Assembly (NCBI GenBank): GCA_027596075.1 | Contig: JADGJC010000001.1 | Coordinates: 130,796-194,795 of the forward strand | DNA length: 64,000 bases | Source of the DNA: Rhizophlyctis rosea | Taxonomy: Eukaryota; Chytridiomycota; Chytridiomycetes; Rhizophlyctidales; Rhizophlyctidaceae | Direction of reading: 5' to 3' | Shown here: piece after piece, positions 11,928 to 23,096 of the stretch | Layout of the letters: each line of letters opens with the position of its first letter | Position numbering within the stretch: the stretch's first letter is position 1 | Made by a program: the position numbers and the translations under genes | Notes under the pieces: generated by a model | Database searches by the model: none | What the model saw: only the letters and a program-made list of their open reading frames with translations | Told to the model about the DNA's origin: nothing

Positions 11928-12948
11928 ATGATCCGCCCCGTCACGTTCCTAGCCCAAAGGCGTTGCACCAGTGGTGTTCGCAGGACTTTGGTCAGACATA
12001 TGTCCGAGGTAAGACTGTGTGTCATGTACTGACAGCGAAAACTTATCGGGGTAACACCAACACGTTCTCATGCAGTTAAGCAATAGTCAGCCAACTGTCT
12101 ACTCCACCTCGGCGCCCGTTGCTCCCAATCCGCCTGCCGACCACAACAACGGCGTATCCGCTGTTCAATCAGGAACAGCTGAACAAAGGCAGGATTATGC
12201 GAAGCCTGTTCAGACCCGAGACCACGTCTTTCCAACTTCCGGTGCTTTCGAGAACGAGCTCGTCCGCAGTCAATCGCAGGTCCCCTTCCAGGACCAACCC
12301 AGTTATGAAGGGTTCGCCAGTGAAGGGTTCAGCGACGAAGTTGCCGACATTCTATTAGCTCCAATTCCCGAAGGTGACATCGAGATCAAACCTGGTATGT
12401 ATTACCCTGTCATCTAAACACGGGCTTCTTATCGTTGGTCCAAGCCATCGACCTAACCCGATATGCTCTTAGATGGTCTGCTGTACCTCCCCGAGATCAA
12501 ATACCGGCGCATTCTGAATCGCGCATTCCGTCCCGGAGGATGGGGCCTCGTCCCTAAAGGTCCCCACACCGTCATCCAACAAACCGTCTCCCGCGAATAC
12601 GCCCTCTACTGCCACGGCCGTTTCGTCGCGCAAGCTCGTGGCGAACAAGACTTCTTCTCAGATGGCAACCTACCGACAGCAACGGAGGGAGCGAAATCCA
12701 ACGCGCTGATCCGGTGCTGCAAGGATTTGGGTATTGCATCGGAATTATGGGATCCTATTTTCATCAAGGATTTCAAGGAGCGGATGTGCGAGCAGAAACA
12801 GGTCAAGAACAACAACTCTGGAGCTGTCAAGCAATTGTGGCGAAGGAAAGACAGGAGTTTTGAGTACCCACTTGTGGAGACGGAGGGTAGCGCTGCGGGG
12901 GCCTCCACATATGGGACTGGTAGGAATCAGTTCCAGAGGAGATATTAG
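11928..12948 (+). CDS. MGM101: Mitochondrial genome maintenance protein Mgm101
   Basis: Single-stranded-DNA-binding, Rad52-like annealing protein of mitochondrial nucleoids, needed for mtDNA repair and maintenance. Three exons (11928-12008, 12076-12394, 12473-12948) encode 291 residues. The start [13 protein letters not shown] is Arg-rich, without acidic residues, and fits a mitochondrial presequence. A Ser/Gln/Pro-rich linker follows. The conserved core starts at [18 protein letters not shown] and continues with [59 protein letters not shown]. These are hallmark Mgm101 motifs and run to a basic C-terminus ([14 protein letters not shown]). Length and domain order match the family. Splice phases are exact. 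Confidence 0.96.
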
Positions 12949-13385
12949 GCTTTAGAAGAGCAATTGCAGAGTGTGAAGTTGATGTGTTAGCAGGCCCAAA
13001 ATGTATAGTATACAACAAGACCTTGTAATTGTATGCTTTTGAAACCAAGCACTGAGAGTTAGCCAGAGAAATTTGGGACCAACTCGTCTGTAGGTACCTG
13101 GCGTGCAATGATAGCAATGTCGACGGTGATGGTGGTGGTGAATTTGAGTCAAGTGAACCGTTTTTGATGATGAGATTCAAACGTGGTCCCTCGTTCGGAC
13201 ACCAGGATGCCCCTTGTCAACTTTCTGTGCCACAGAGTCGGACATTATTTGGTTTTTTTTGGGTCATGGATGTTTGCTCAAAATTTTCATGGAGCCAAGC
13301 CACATGGGTAACCCGAACCAAAAGTCATCCTTGCTCTCAACTTGTGCTGCTCATGTTCATTTCACCTTGCCAACAAATATTGACA
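12949..13385. other. Intergenic region between MGM101 and DBP3
   Basis: About 440 bp with tandem plus-strand genes on both sides. The DBP3 frame stays open upstream to 13164, but the upstream sequence lacks the Lys-rich character of the protein and probably is promoter and 5' UTR. Confidence 0.5.
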
Positions 13386-15548
13386 ATGTCGATCGAAAGT
13401 AGCAAGAAGGACAAGAGCAAGAAGAGGAAGGAGAAGCCTGTGGAGGACACTGACGTCGCTGGTGCTTCTCCTGTAGTGGAAGATGTCCCGAAGAAGAAGG
13501 CGAAGAAGTTGAAGACGGTTGAAGGCGGAGACCACGCTGAAGGGGTTGTTCAACCCAGTGAAAAGAAGGAGAAGAAGGACAAGAAGGACAAGAAGGACAA
13601 GAAGAAGAAGGAAAAGAAGGAGCAGAAGGAGGAAGCGGCGGTAGTTGCAGCTGAAGAATCCGATACCAAGTCGAAGAAAACCAAAAAGAGAAAGTCGGAC
13701 GATAAGAAGGAGGAAGGAACTGGCGAGGAGAACGGTGCGGCCGAGTCGACTGCTGGGGATGAAGAAAGCGAAGGAAAGAAGAAGAAGAGGAAGAAGGAGA
13801 AGAAAGACAAATCCACCACAGACGAACTTCCCTCTGCCCCATTCAAGTCAAACACATGGTCTTACACCGAACACCCAACCCTCAAAGCCCTCCCCAAATC
13901 CGAAATCGACACGTTCCTTACCAAAAACACCATCGAAGTAACCGGCTCTGGCCCTCACCACCGCCCCATTCTGCAATTCAGCCAAGCCTCCTTCCCCGCC
14001 GACCTCCACAAAGCCCTCTCAACCTTCCCTGCCCCAACCTCCATCCAATCCGTCACCTGGCCTCCAATCCTCAGCGGCCGCGACCTAGTCGGCATAGCCG
14101 CCACCGGCTCCGGCAAAACTCTCGCCTTCGGCGTCCCCGCCCTCCTCCACATCCGCAACCGCCTCGCCCTCAAAAACACCATCCCTCGCAAACCCCAAGT
14201 CCTCGTCCTCTCCCCAACCCGCGAACTCGCCATGCAAATCCAAGAACAATTCGAACGTTTCGGCAGCCCGACTGGTGCAAAATCCGTCTGTGTCTATGGT
14301 GGAGTTGATAAGCGTGGGCAGAGGGATGCGTTACGGGAGGGGATGAACATTATTGTTGCTACGCCTGGACGGTTGATTGATTTGGTTGAGGAGGACCGGT
14401 CGAGTTGTGATTTGAGTGATGTGTCTTATTTGGTGCTTGATGAGGCGGATCGGATGTTGGATCAAGGGTTTGAGGAGGCGATTAAGAAGTTGTTGAAGTA
14501 TTTGACGAGGAAGGAGAGGCAGAATGTCATGTTCAGGTGTGTTTGAGCAGAAGCATCAAGTATTTTTCCCGCCAATTTTCGTGGTATTTGCAAATTCCCT
14601 AACACCAAAAACCCACACAGCGCAACCTGGCCACCAGCAATCCAAAAACTCTCCGCCCAATACCTCTCCAACCCCATCCGCGTAACCGTCGGATCAACCG
14701 ACCTCTCCGCCAACACCTCCATCACCCAAATTGTGGAAGTCATCAACGCAAAGGAACCCCGTTTCCTATCTAAAAACAAGGAAAACCGGCTGTTGGAGCT
14801 GTTGAGGGATTACCATAAAAGCAGGAAGAACAGGATTCTGATTTTCGCGCTTTACAAGAAGGAGGCTGCGAGGCTGGAGGAGTTTTTGAGAAGGAGTGGG
14901 TATAAGGTTGGAGCTATTCATGGGGATTTGGGACAGGCGCAGAGGACGCAGAGTTTGGAGAGGTTTAAGGATGGGACGGTGCCGCTTTTGATTGCCACTG
15001 GTATGTTTTGTTTATTTTTGCCCTTTTGCCTTCTTGCCTGTCCTCCTCACCATACCTGCCCCTACCGATTAAAATATACCCTTACCAAATAAAAACATCT
15101 CTTCTTCAAAATCAACAGACGTAGCAGCCCGCGGCATCGACATCCCCAACGTCGAATACGTCATCAATGTCACGTTCCCCCTCACCGTTGAAGACTACTG
15201 TCACCGCATTGGACGGACGGGTCGTGCAGGAGCTAAAGGAATCAGTCATACGATGTTTACTGTGGAGGATAAGCAGCATAGTGGGGCGTTGATCAATGTG
15301 TTGAAGCAGGCGGGGCAGGAGGTGCCGGAGGAGTTATTCAAGTTTGGGACTACTGGTGAGTTTTTTGCTTGTTTATAAAGGAGGGAACATTTGGAGGTTG
15401 GTGTCAAATTTGAGGTTGGTTGACTGATGTTTTTCGTGTTGTGATATCAGTCAAGAAGAAGGTTGACCCGAACTATGGAGCGTTTGTGAAGGATGTTGAT
15501 ATGAATGTCAAGGGGACGAAGATGACGTTTGATTCTGATGATGAGTGA
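13386..15548 (+). CDS. DBP3: ATP-dependent DEAD-box RNA helicase Dbp3
   Basis: Nucleolar RNA helicase of 60S pre-rRNA processing. Four exons (13386-14536, 14621-15000, 15119-15355, 15451-15548) give 621 residues. The first about 145 residues are a Lys/Glu-rich tail with a [12 protein letters not shown] run, the hallmark of Dbp3. The helicase core shows a Q-motif region ([13 protein letters not shown]), motif I AATGSGKT, Ia PTRELA, Ib TPGR, II DEAD, III SAT (split by intron 1), V ARGID and [10 protein letters not shown]. The C-terminus ends in an acidic DSDDE. The start was placed at [13 protein letters not shown] because the longer frame from 13164 adds atypical sequence. All helicase motifs are intact. 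Confidence 0.94.
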
Positions 15549-16372
15549 TGTAGGAGGATTGTCTGTAGAGTAGGGTATTTATGTATTTGACGAGATAGTG
15601 CGTTTGGGTTATTTTAGGTGTGGGTACGGGCTGCCCCCTTTTTTGTTAGTGTAATATACATTTACTTTACTTCATTTCACGTGCCGGGGAGCAATGTAAG
15701 CGGAAGCCTTGTGGGAGGATCTTGACTGGTATGGTGTTCAATACTTCATGGGGTGGGCTATATTCGTGAGATGATTCGGAAGCTAGACTACAACGCGAAC
15801 ATTGCACGGTATTTTTCGGGTGACTAGGACTACACTGCATCAATCAGCAAGCTTGCTCGGCTGTTGCATTATTCATTTCGATTGCGAAATACAATGTGTG
15901 TAGTGTATGCTGAATTCTATATGTCTTCATAGGCACTTCTCCCTGCCCAACGCTCGGGCTTGCCACCCAATGTCTTCCTTCCTGATATGCTGTTCTTTTA
16001 GATGCATCCCCATATGCTTCCCATAGCTCTATCTAAGATTACACTACATGGAGAACTAGCCTAAAGACATAGAATGCTCTCCGCTCCCCTACCCACACCA
16101 CCTTTTCATTGTTGTGGGAACAGCACCAATTGTCGGCATTGAGGGGGGCCGCCATTTGGATCGGTGTGGAGTCTGGTGGAGGCTTTGGTGGACAATCCCT
16201 CGGCGTGGACTAGTGGCAGCTACACCAAGAGCATAGCGATTCACCAGGAGCAATGATGTCTGGCAGCTACCACAGTTCATGAAAGAGAAACGGAGGACAG
16301 GACATTGGTGTCGAGTGGGTAGTTCACAGTGCGACCCGGATAGCTCTCACTGGCTGTAAAGTCCTATAGCTT
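15549..16372. other. Convergent intergenic region
   Basis: About 820 bp between the 3' ends of DBP3 and the small minus-strand gene. Only short ORFs without coding character are present. It presumably holds 3' UTRs and polyadenylation sites. Confidence 0.5.
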
Positions 16373-16708
16373 TCACTCCTCTTTAAGTTTTGGCCCACCC
16401 AGCTCTATCATAAACCTCCACTGCCGCTTTCGTTCCTCTTCCTCCCACAGACGCAGCTGCTCTGCTCCTGTCCGCCATTTGAGGATAAGCTGGGCCAAGG
16501 CAAGTTGCTCTTCCCGGGGTGCACTGGCTAGTTGTTTAGCGAGGAGACGGCGTTCGGCATCGGCGAGGGCTGCACGGATAGCTTTGTAGTCCAGGTTGTT
16601 TTTGCGGGAAGTTTGAATGAAGCCGTGGTCGAACTTTGGTGGGTCGGAAGAGGAGGAGGAGGTTGGCGGGGCGGAGAGGGAGGAGGTGATTTCTTGGGAC
16701 AGGGACAT
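16373..16708 (-). CDS. Small helical protein, possibly Mei5/Sfr1-like
   Basis: Single-exon ORF of 111 codons from ATG 16708. A Ser/Pro-rich N-terminus (about 25 residues) is followed by a long charged, Ala/Leu-rich helical segment (DYKAIRAALADAERRLLAKQL) and a basic/acidic heptad-like stretch ending WEEEERKRQWRFMIELGG. The element ALAQLILKWRTGAEQLRL resembles the KWR-type motif near the C-terminus of the recombination mediator Sfr1/Mei5, but the match is weak and unconfirmed. Otherwise it is an uncharacterised coiled-coil protein. Confidence 0.6.
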   Translation of the reverse strand: MSLSQEITSSLSAPPTSSSSSDPPKFDHGFIQTSRKNNLDYKAIRAALADAERRLLAKQLASAPREEQLALAQLILKWRTGAEQLRLWEEEERKRQWRFMIELGGPKLKEE

Positions 16709-17847
16709 TTTGGGAGTTGGTGGACGGAAGGGGCGATACCCTATGGGCGACAGTTTTGTTTGGAGGAAAGTTAAAAGTGACTTAATGATTGTTTGAATGA
16801 CTATTAACGATTCAGGAAACGGTTCAGGAAAAAGTCATCAAAAGTGTATTGACGATTGACAGAGGAAAACGACAGAAGGAAGGGTTTGGCTGGCAAACCC
16901 CTGATTTTGACTTGGCACTGGCAGAGGTGCCCTCTATTTGCCCGAACCGGGAAGATTGTGTCTATTCTCAATGTGTGGCACAGGCTCTGTGCCACCATCA
17001 GGGTTCAAAAGCAGTCTTGGTCACCGATCAGTGATAGTAGAGTTAGTAGTGATCAATGTAGAGGAGAGTAGATGTTGTGGGCTGGTGCAGATCATTAAAC
17101 TAAACTTGCTATTCTTTGGATACTCCATTTTTCAAATGACGATTGGACGGCCGTAGTAGAGCGAGTCGCCGGACGCTGCATCAGAGGAACGCCTTCAATG
17201 CAGGCTCTGGCTACTCGTCGGCTCATTTCCAATCGGATTTTCGTTCCGAACGACTAAGGACACAAACATTCAGTTCAGTCTCAATAATCATGTTCACGCT
17301 CCCCATCATAACTCTGTCCATTGGGACATCTCTCGTCCAGGTGCTAGATGATTTTGGTTATGTTGCGCGATTGAATGACCCCTTTGTAACCTGTAGGACA
17401 TTCATCGCTTGATGATGGAATAAGTGATATTTGAATGGGATGGAGCTATCTCAAAACAAATACACATCTTGTTTAGGAGTAAAATTGTTTCTTGGTGGTG
17501 GAGAGTGATGGGCAAACGAACGTGCTGTTGTTTGATGCTGGTGGTCTGGTGGTTGACTGCGCAGTGGCTTCCACTGTTTAGTGAACCCGCGCCCCGCGGC
17601 TGGCCGGCAGATCATCGGGAAACGCGTCCGTCGCTCCGGATTATGAACACAAACGCCTCTCCTCCTCTCTCCTCCAATCCTGGACGACCGTCGGGGAAAC
17701 TCATAAAAAGGCCCCTGTCAATGACGTCGCAACACGACCCGCAGATTGCTGCGCGTTCAAAGCCAAACTATCATAATTTGCCAAATTCTTCAATTCTTTG
17801 GTGCTCTTCCAATTCTCACCCGTTCGAAATAGGAAAGGAAAGTCATA
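16709..17847. other. Divergent promoter region of about 1.1 kb
   Basis: Lies between the small minus-strand gene and the oxysterol-binding protein gene. The long plus ORF from 17424 is a shadow: its 3' half overlaps the real OSBP exon in another frame. No other gene is supported. Confidence 0.5.
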
Positions 17848-19770
17848 ATGCCCCCTTCACTTCCTCTGACACCACATTCCCCGTCCCCAAGCACACCCCG
17901 CCGACACCGTTCCACAGACTCCCTCGACGGCCCTCCCACCCCATCCTCCCAATCCTCCCACTCATCCCACTCCCACCAGCACGCGCAACCCCCCCAAACC
18001 CACCTCCTCACCGCAATAAATCAACACTTCTCCTCCCTCAAAAACACCCTCTTCGACCTCCGCATACCCGTCCCCTCCCTCTTCACAGCCCCCTACTCCT
18101 TCCTCGAACAGCTCGCCAAGAATGTGGGGACTGTCGAGTCCTTCGTGGGGATGGACCCGTATTTCAAACCCATCCAAAATGATCCAGTGGAGAGGATGGT
18201 GCGAGTTGTGAGGTGGTGGTTGGCGAGTTTGGAGGTGTTTGATGGGGAGCAGAAGAAGCCTTTTGCGCCTGTACTTGGGGAGCAGTTTTGTTGTGAGTTT
18301 GGGAAGATTGTGATTAAGAAGGGCGGGATTGAGGGTGTCAAGTTCTTTGCTGAGCAGGTGGGTAGTTATGCGTTCCTGCCTGGAACATGTGTCATTGAAC
18401 GGAATTTTGAGGTGGGGGGTTGGGAGGGGAAGGAATTGGGTTGAAGTAGAATGTTTGGTTCAGACCAGGTGCCGTCTGCATGATGAACCTGACTGCATCA
18501 TAGATGGTTGGTGAGTTTGATTGAATGATGGCCTTCGGAAGTGGATTGGGTCGGGAATTGGTGTGTCTGCTTGGCCAGGATGGAACAGGATGGCTGGGAA
18601 GCGTGCACAGCACCTCATCCCACATCCATTCCCTTGCAGGTACATGGCCACCCACCCCAATCCGCCATCTTCATCCAAACACCCGATGGGCGAATAAAAG
18701 TCCATGGTATCATCTCCTTCGAAGGCATGTTTACCGGAACATGTGAGTATCCACCTTAAACTTCCACCCACCCCAGACATCTCACCGCATCCAAACCCCC
18801 CAGCAATGCATTTCAATAACAAAAGCAAAATGTACGTCCGCCTAGAACGGTTCAACGAAGAATACATCATCCATCCGCCCGATTTCCACATCCGAGGTCT
18901 GCTCACGGGGCATCTATATACAGATTTGAGTGGGAGGAAGTGTAGGATTGAGTGTAGGGATTCTGGTGTGGAGGCGGAGATTGAGTTTAGTCATAAGGTG
19001 TGTTGTGTGACTCGGCCGGCTCTTGAGTAAGTCAGGAAGGGACGACAGGGAAATACTGACAGAACAAGGCAGGGCTTTATCGGTTCTCTGATTGGAAGCT
19101 TCACTGCAGCACTCAAAGGCCGGATACACAAAGTCGATGCGGAGGGGATGAAAACGGTGGCGAAGAAGGTTGAAGGGGAGTGGAATGGGGCGATGCATAT
19201 TTCTGAACCTAACGCAAAGGTTTGTTCTGGTTTTCTTTGGTTCTCTCCTGCCGCGGTCCTGGAAATGAGAAATCGGAGCAAATCCACCTAACCGCCCTTG
19301 CAACACCCACCACACACCCATAACAGCATGATGATCATACGCTCCTGCTTGATCGCCGGCGTATGAGTTCACCACCCTATAGACCAGTCCTTCTGCCGGA
19401 TTTAGAACGTCAATCCAGAATGTAAGTATGGGCATCCCGTTGATTGGACTTCCCATGATTGCGTGAGCAAAACCCCTCACAACCTATCTCCAGAATATGG
19501 GCAGACCTCACCCTAGCCATCCGACAAGAGGACAGCACCGCGGCTGCCGAAGCTCGCAAGGTGGTGTTCCAGCTCATGGAGGAGGGAGAAAAGGCAGATA
19601 AGAATGATGAGTATGAGCCGCGCTTGATGAAGCTTGGGGAAGATGGGAGGGTGGAGTTGATTGGGGAGCATGCGAAAGAATATGTAATGAAGGAGGACGA
19701 TGGACATCGGTTTTCCATACAAACTTTCGGGCCGTCGTCGCCTAGTACGTATACGCCCACTACGGGATAA
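17848..19770 (+). CDS. Oxysterol-binding protein-related protein (short ORP) with variant signature
   Basis: Lipid-transfer protein of the OSBP/ORP (Osh) family, expected at membrane contact sites. Six exons (17848-18357, 18640-18742, 18804-18997, 19073-19219, 19327-19421, 19494-19770) encode 441 residues. A Ser/Pro/His-rich N-terminus of about 50 residues leads directly into the ORD, with no PH domain or ankyrin repeats, as in short Osh4-like proteins. Seen: lid-region FEQLAKNVG-like sequence, NDPVERMVRVVRWWLA, APVLGEQFCCEF, FAEQ-VHGHPPQSA, and the C-terminal SRIIWADLTLAI followed by an Ala/Glu helix. Intron 1 falls between EQ and the signature. The canonical EQVSHHPP is altered: the first His of the HH pair is Gly, and Ser is His. 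Confidence 0.9.
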
Positions 19771-20165
19771 TGGAATTGATGGTTCACAGAAACAATTGTT
19801 TATTTTGTGAATTGGATACAAAACTTGGACGAGGATGGCCCTCAGAGCTTTTTTTCTTGTTTTGCTATACTAGTCCTTCGACCGAATTCCTTATCTCTCC
19901 TTTGATAAATAAGCTACTGTACATGCGTATTTTCGCCCTAGACTAGGGCAAAGCCTTCATCATGGTATGACCCTTCTTCATCATCATCATCGTCGTCGCC
20001 CTTTTCAAACGACATCCCTTCTTTCATCATGGTCCCCACCAAAAAAACTATCAAACAAGCCTTCACAGCCCTCAAGAAATGGTATAATCCATGAAAAAGA
20101 ACATAGATACGAATCCCATCCGAAATTCCAAACCCTCACTTCATCCCACCGACGCCCTTCAACCC
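19771..20165. other. Convergent intergenic region between OSBP and kinase genes
   Basis: About 395 bp with 3' ends on both sides. It contains a short TCATCATCATCATCG trinucleotide run near 19979. No gene is supported. Confidence 0.5.
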
Positions 20166-21682
20166 TTACACCTCCCTCCTCCCCCACTCCTCCCCAACCG
20201 ACATCCCCCTCCCCTTCCCCCCACTCAAACACCACCAATGCCCCAAAATCTCCTCACAACTCGGCCTCCTTTCCGGCCGCTTCTCCAACATCCACCTTAC
20301 AAGATGCGCCGCAGCCGGCGGACAACGTGGCGCCCTCAACGGCGGCACAGGAGCCGACAACGTCGCCTGCGGCGTCTCGAAAGGCGGTGCGCCGTGTAGA
20401 AGCGTATACAACATAACACCTAAACTCCAAACATCCGCACTGCGACCGTTGAAGATCTTCCCCAGCAAAACTTCCGGTGGAGCATAACAGACCGTTCCCT
20501 CGTACTCGTCGAAAAGGTCACGGCCTTTTGAGGAGCCTTTACCGACGGATTGGATTCCTTCTATACCGCAGGAACCGAAATCGATTAGACGGACGTCGGT
20601 TATTGTTTCGGTGTTTGTTAGGGGGTTTTTGGAGGTTGTGATGAGGACGTTTTCGTCTTTTATGTCGCGGTGGACTATGCCGAGGGAGTGCATGTGGGAG
20701 AGGGTGCGGGTTATGTGGAGGAAGATTTGGAGGGTTGCGGTTGGGGAGGGGGTGTGGGTGTCGATGTAGGTGAATAGGTCCATTGTTTGGGTTTGAGTTG
20801 TGGGGGAGGGGTGGTCGTCGGAGCAGCCGAGGCGTTCCATGACGACGTAGATGCATTCGGTGTCATCAAAGACGTCTAGGACGCCGATGACGCCGTGGCA
20901 TTTTTCTTCGCTGAGTTTTTTCATCACGACGACTTCAAGGAGAAGTTTTTTGCCGGTTGGGGTGGAGATCCAGCCGGTGGGCGAAATGGATTTTTTGGGG
21001 ATTAGTTTTATGGCTACGGGGTGGGAGTCTGTTGCGCGGGTTGCGGCTATGACGTGGCCGTGGGAGCCGGAGCCGAGGGTGTGGAGGGGGTAGGTTGCTA
21101 GGGGGTCGGATGTGGGGAGGGGGGAAGGGAAGGAGGCTGGGAGGGGGGTGTAGCGGGTTGTGAGGGATGTTGGGAAGGTGTGGGTTTTGCGGAAGGGAAA
21201 TGCGGGCGTTGGTGGGAAGGACCACTCGAGAGGTGTTGATGGTTCGGGTGTTGATGCTGGTGCGGGTAATGGTGGTGTGAAGGACGGTCGTCGGCGAGTT
21301 GTGAGTTGAGGTTTTGTGGATGTGTCTATTGTTACGGACAACAATGTCGGTCAATATCTCAATTGGCTTGATAGTAAACAAAACCCTCATTGTTTACAAA
21401 CAAATTCAACCCTGGCGCAGGCCAACATGCCCAAGTGCGTGAAACAAAGCAGGACACTGCTGAACACCCACCTCGCAACACCTGTTTCCACAAATTGGCA
21501 TCAAGCGACAGAAAGTCCCTTGCACCATTGCCTGTTCCTATCCCTCTCCTGTGGCCCTTCTTGAAGCCTGCTCCGCTAGGTCCTGGCTTCGGCAATGACG
21601 GCAAGGGCAACGCTAGAGGCAGCGGTGGTGCCAATCGCTCATGCGGGTGGAGCAGAGGCGACGGTGCTAGTGTTGCAGGCAT
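20166..21682 (-). CDS. Serine/threonine protein kinase
   Basis: The kinase domain occupies the long exon ending at 20166. Seen: glycine loop LGSGSHGHV, catalytic Lys in VAIKLIPKK, HRDIKDENVLI catalytic loop, DFGSC (DFG), CYAPPEVL and DVWSLGVMLYTLLHGAPPF. The HRDIKDENVLI form and short C-lobe resemble CAMK-like PASK/PIM kinases; all catalytic residues are present. The ORF has no ATG before the domain, so an upstream exon is needed. ATG 21682 (MPATLAPSPLLHP, Pro-rich) reads to LDANLWKQVLR. A GTGGGT donor near 21463 and a CAATAG acceptor near 21325 join it in frame to DTSTKPQL. The kinase call is firm; the first exon is inferred. Confidence 0.85.
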
Positions 21683-23096
21683 TTGTGGTGGTGTGGACGT
21701 GGTTTGTGTAGGTGTGTTATCGTTTCATTCAGAACAGTCGCAGAAGCAGCTGTCAAAGTGATGTGTCGCTGCTCGGATGTGTTCAGTAGGGATATTTGAG
21801 CGCTGATGGTTGTGGTTGAATTGTGTGAAGTAAATATTAAATAAGATGCTCGGCGTTCAAAAGGAGAACTTGGTAAGTTGGTATGCGAGAAAGTTTGAAA
21901 CTTGTTCAGTGTCTGAGTGTGACACTGGGATGTGAATGGTGGGGTAATGTGACGATTTTGTGTTGTGTGAGACTGTGAGATAGAATTCGAGACAAGGGGA
22001 GAATGCTAACGTGACCAAGAGCTCGATTCAAAGCACGAAGAAGTGGGACTGCTAGCCAATACCAGGAACGACATGAAACATGGGAGTGATGCGAGGGAGT
22101 CGTCCAGAACGTTGCTTTTGATAACTCTTGCAAAGGAGCGACCTTGGCAGAAGACTTCTGCAAGAGCCTCCTGCTAATGACTCGCTATGTAAGCCTCAAA
22201 GGGAACGAACAGCCGAATGACGAGATTGGCCCCACTTCACGCGCATGCACCCTGTTTGCTCCCCTGTTTCCTTCCCTTTGAGGCCTCCGATTTGTACGAC
22301 TGGCCCGAGCGGCCTGCACGCGTGGGGACGACGGAGTGAAGTGAGGCGTCGGTACGACGTGTGGGCGAAGCTTGTGTTGATTCGTTGGCACGAGACACTG
22401 ATACGGGTGACACACTTTGCTCGGATCTGCGTCTTTGACAGGGCGGAATGAGCTACTGACCTAGCTGCAAATCGTTCGATGTGTGAACTAAATAATATGA
22501 CAGGTCCAACTATGTATGGGTCGGACGGTAGGGAAGCAGGTAGACATGCATGCGAGCATTGTGCCGACGATGAATTCCTTTCCAGTCACAAGACTCAAGC
22601 TAAGTCTGAGTAAGTCAGACGAACCACAGAGAAACGTGACAAAGGAGAAAAGGGCTGTAAAACGATGACCTGTCAATTATGCATCAACATCATCAATCGC
22701 TCGGATGATCATTGATCGGCTTTACATGAAGTTTGACAGTTGCGGGGGATGGTTGAAGCCCTCCCACCCGATCATCGATGGCTCTCCCTCCACTCTCCGA
22801 TTGGTAATCGACCGCGTTCACTGGTGGAATTGGCGGAGCTGGTGAATTCGATTACCGGTACCTACTTCCATGGAGGGTAATAAGGTCCAACTCTGTCACC
22901 TATGAGGGATCAGCGCACTGCAGTCATGCAAACCGACTTGACCTCCGATTGCAACCATTGCAAGGGCTTGGCGCCACTTCTAAGCCACACGGTTCGCGTT
23001 CGTTCCCTTCTCCAATCCATCGGCCGTGCAGAGGTGCAGATGGTTCTTCTTCTTTCCCACGCGAACTTCAACACGAAGTGATCTATACAACATTTG
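21683..23096. other. Divergent promoter region of about 1.4 kb
   Basis: Lies between the kinase and the M16 peptidase. Only ORFs of 60-85 codons in mutually overlapping frames are present, without recognisable domains. Confidence 0.5.

Noticed and set aside
13164..13385. Longer DBP3 N-terminus from the upstream Met
   Set aside because: The added stretch is atypical and lacks Lys-rich character; the Met followed by [12 protein letters not shown] matches Dbp3 starts.
17424..18182. Plus-strand 252-codon ORF
   Set aside because: It overlaps the start of the oxysterol-binding gene in a different frame, is Pro-rich by frame shadow, and its upstream part has no recognisable domain.
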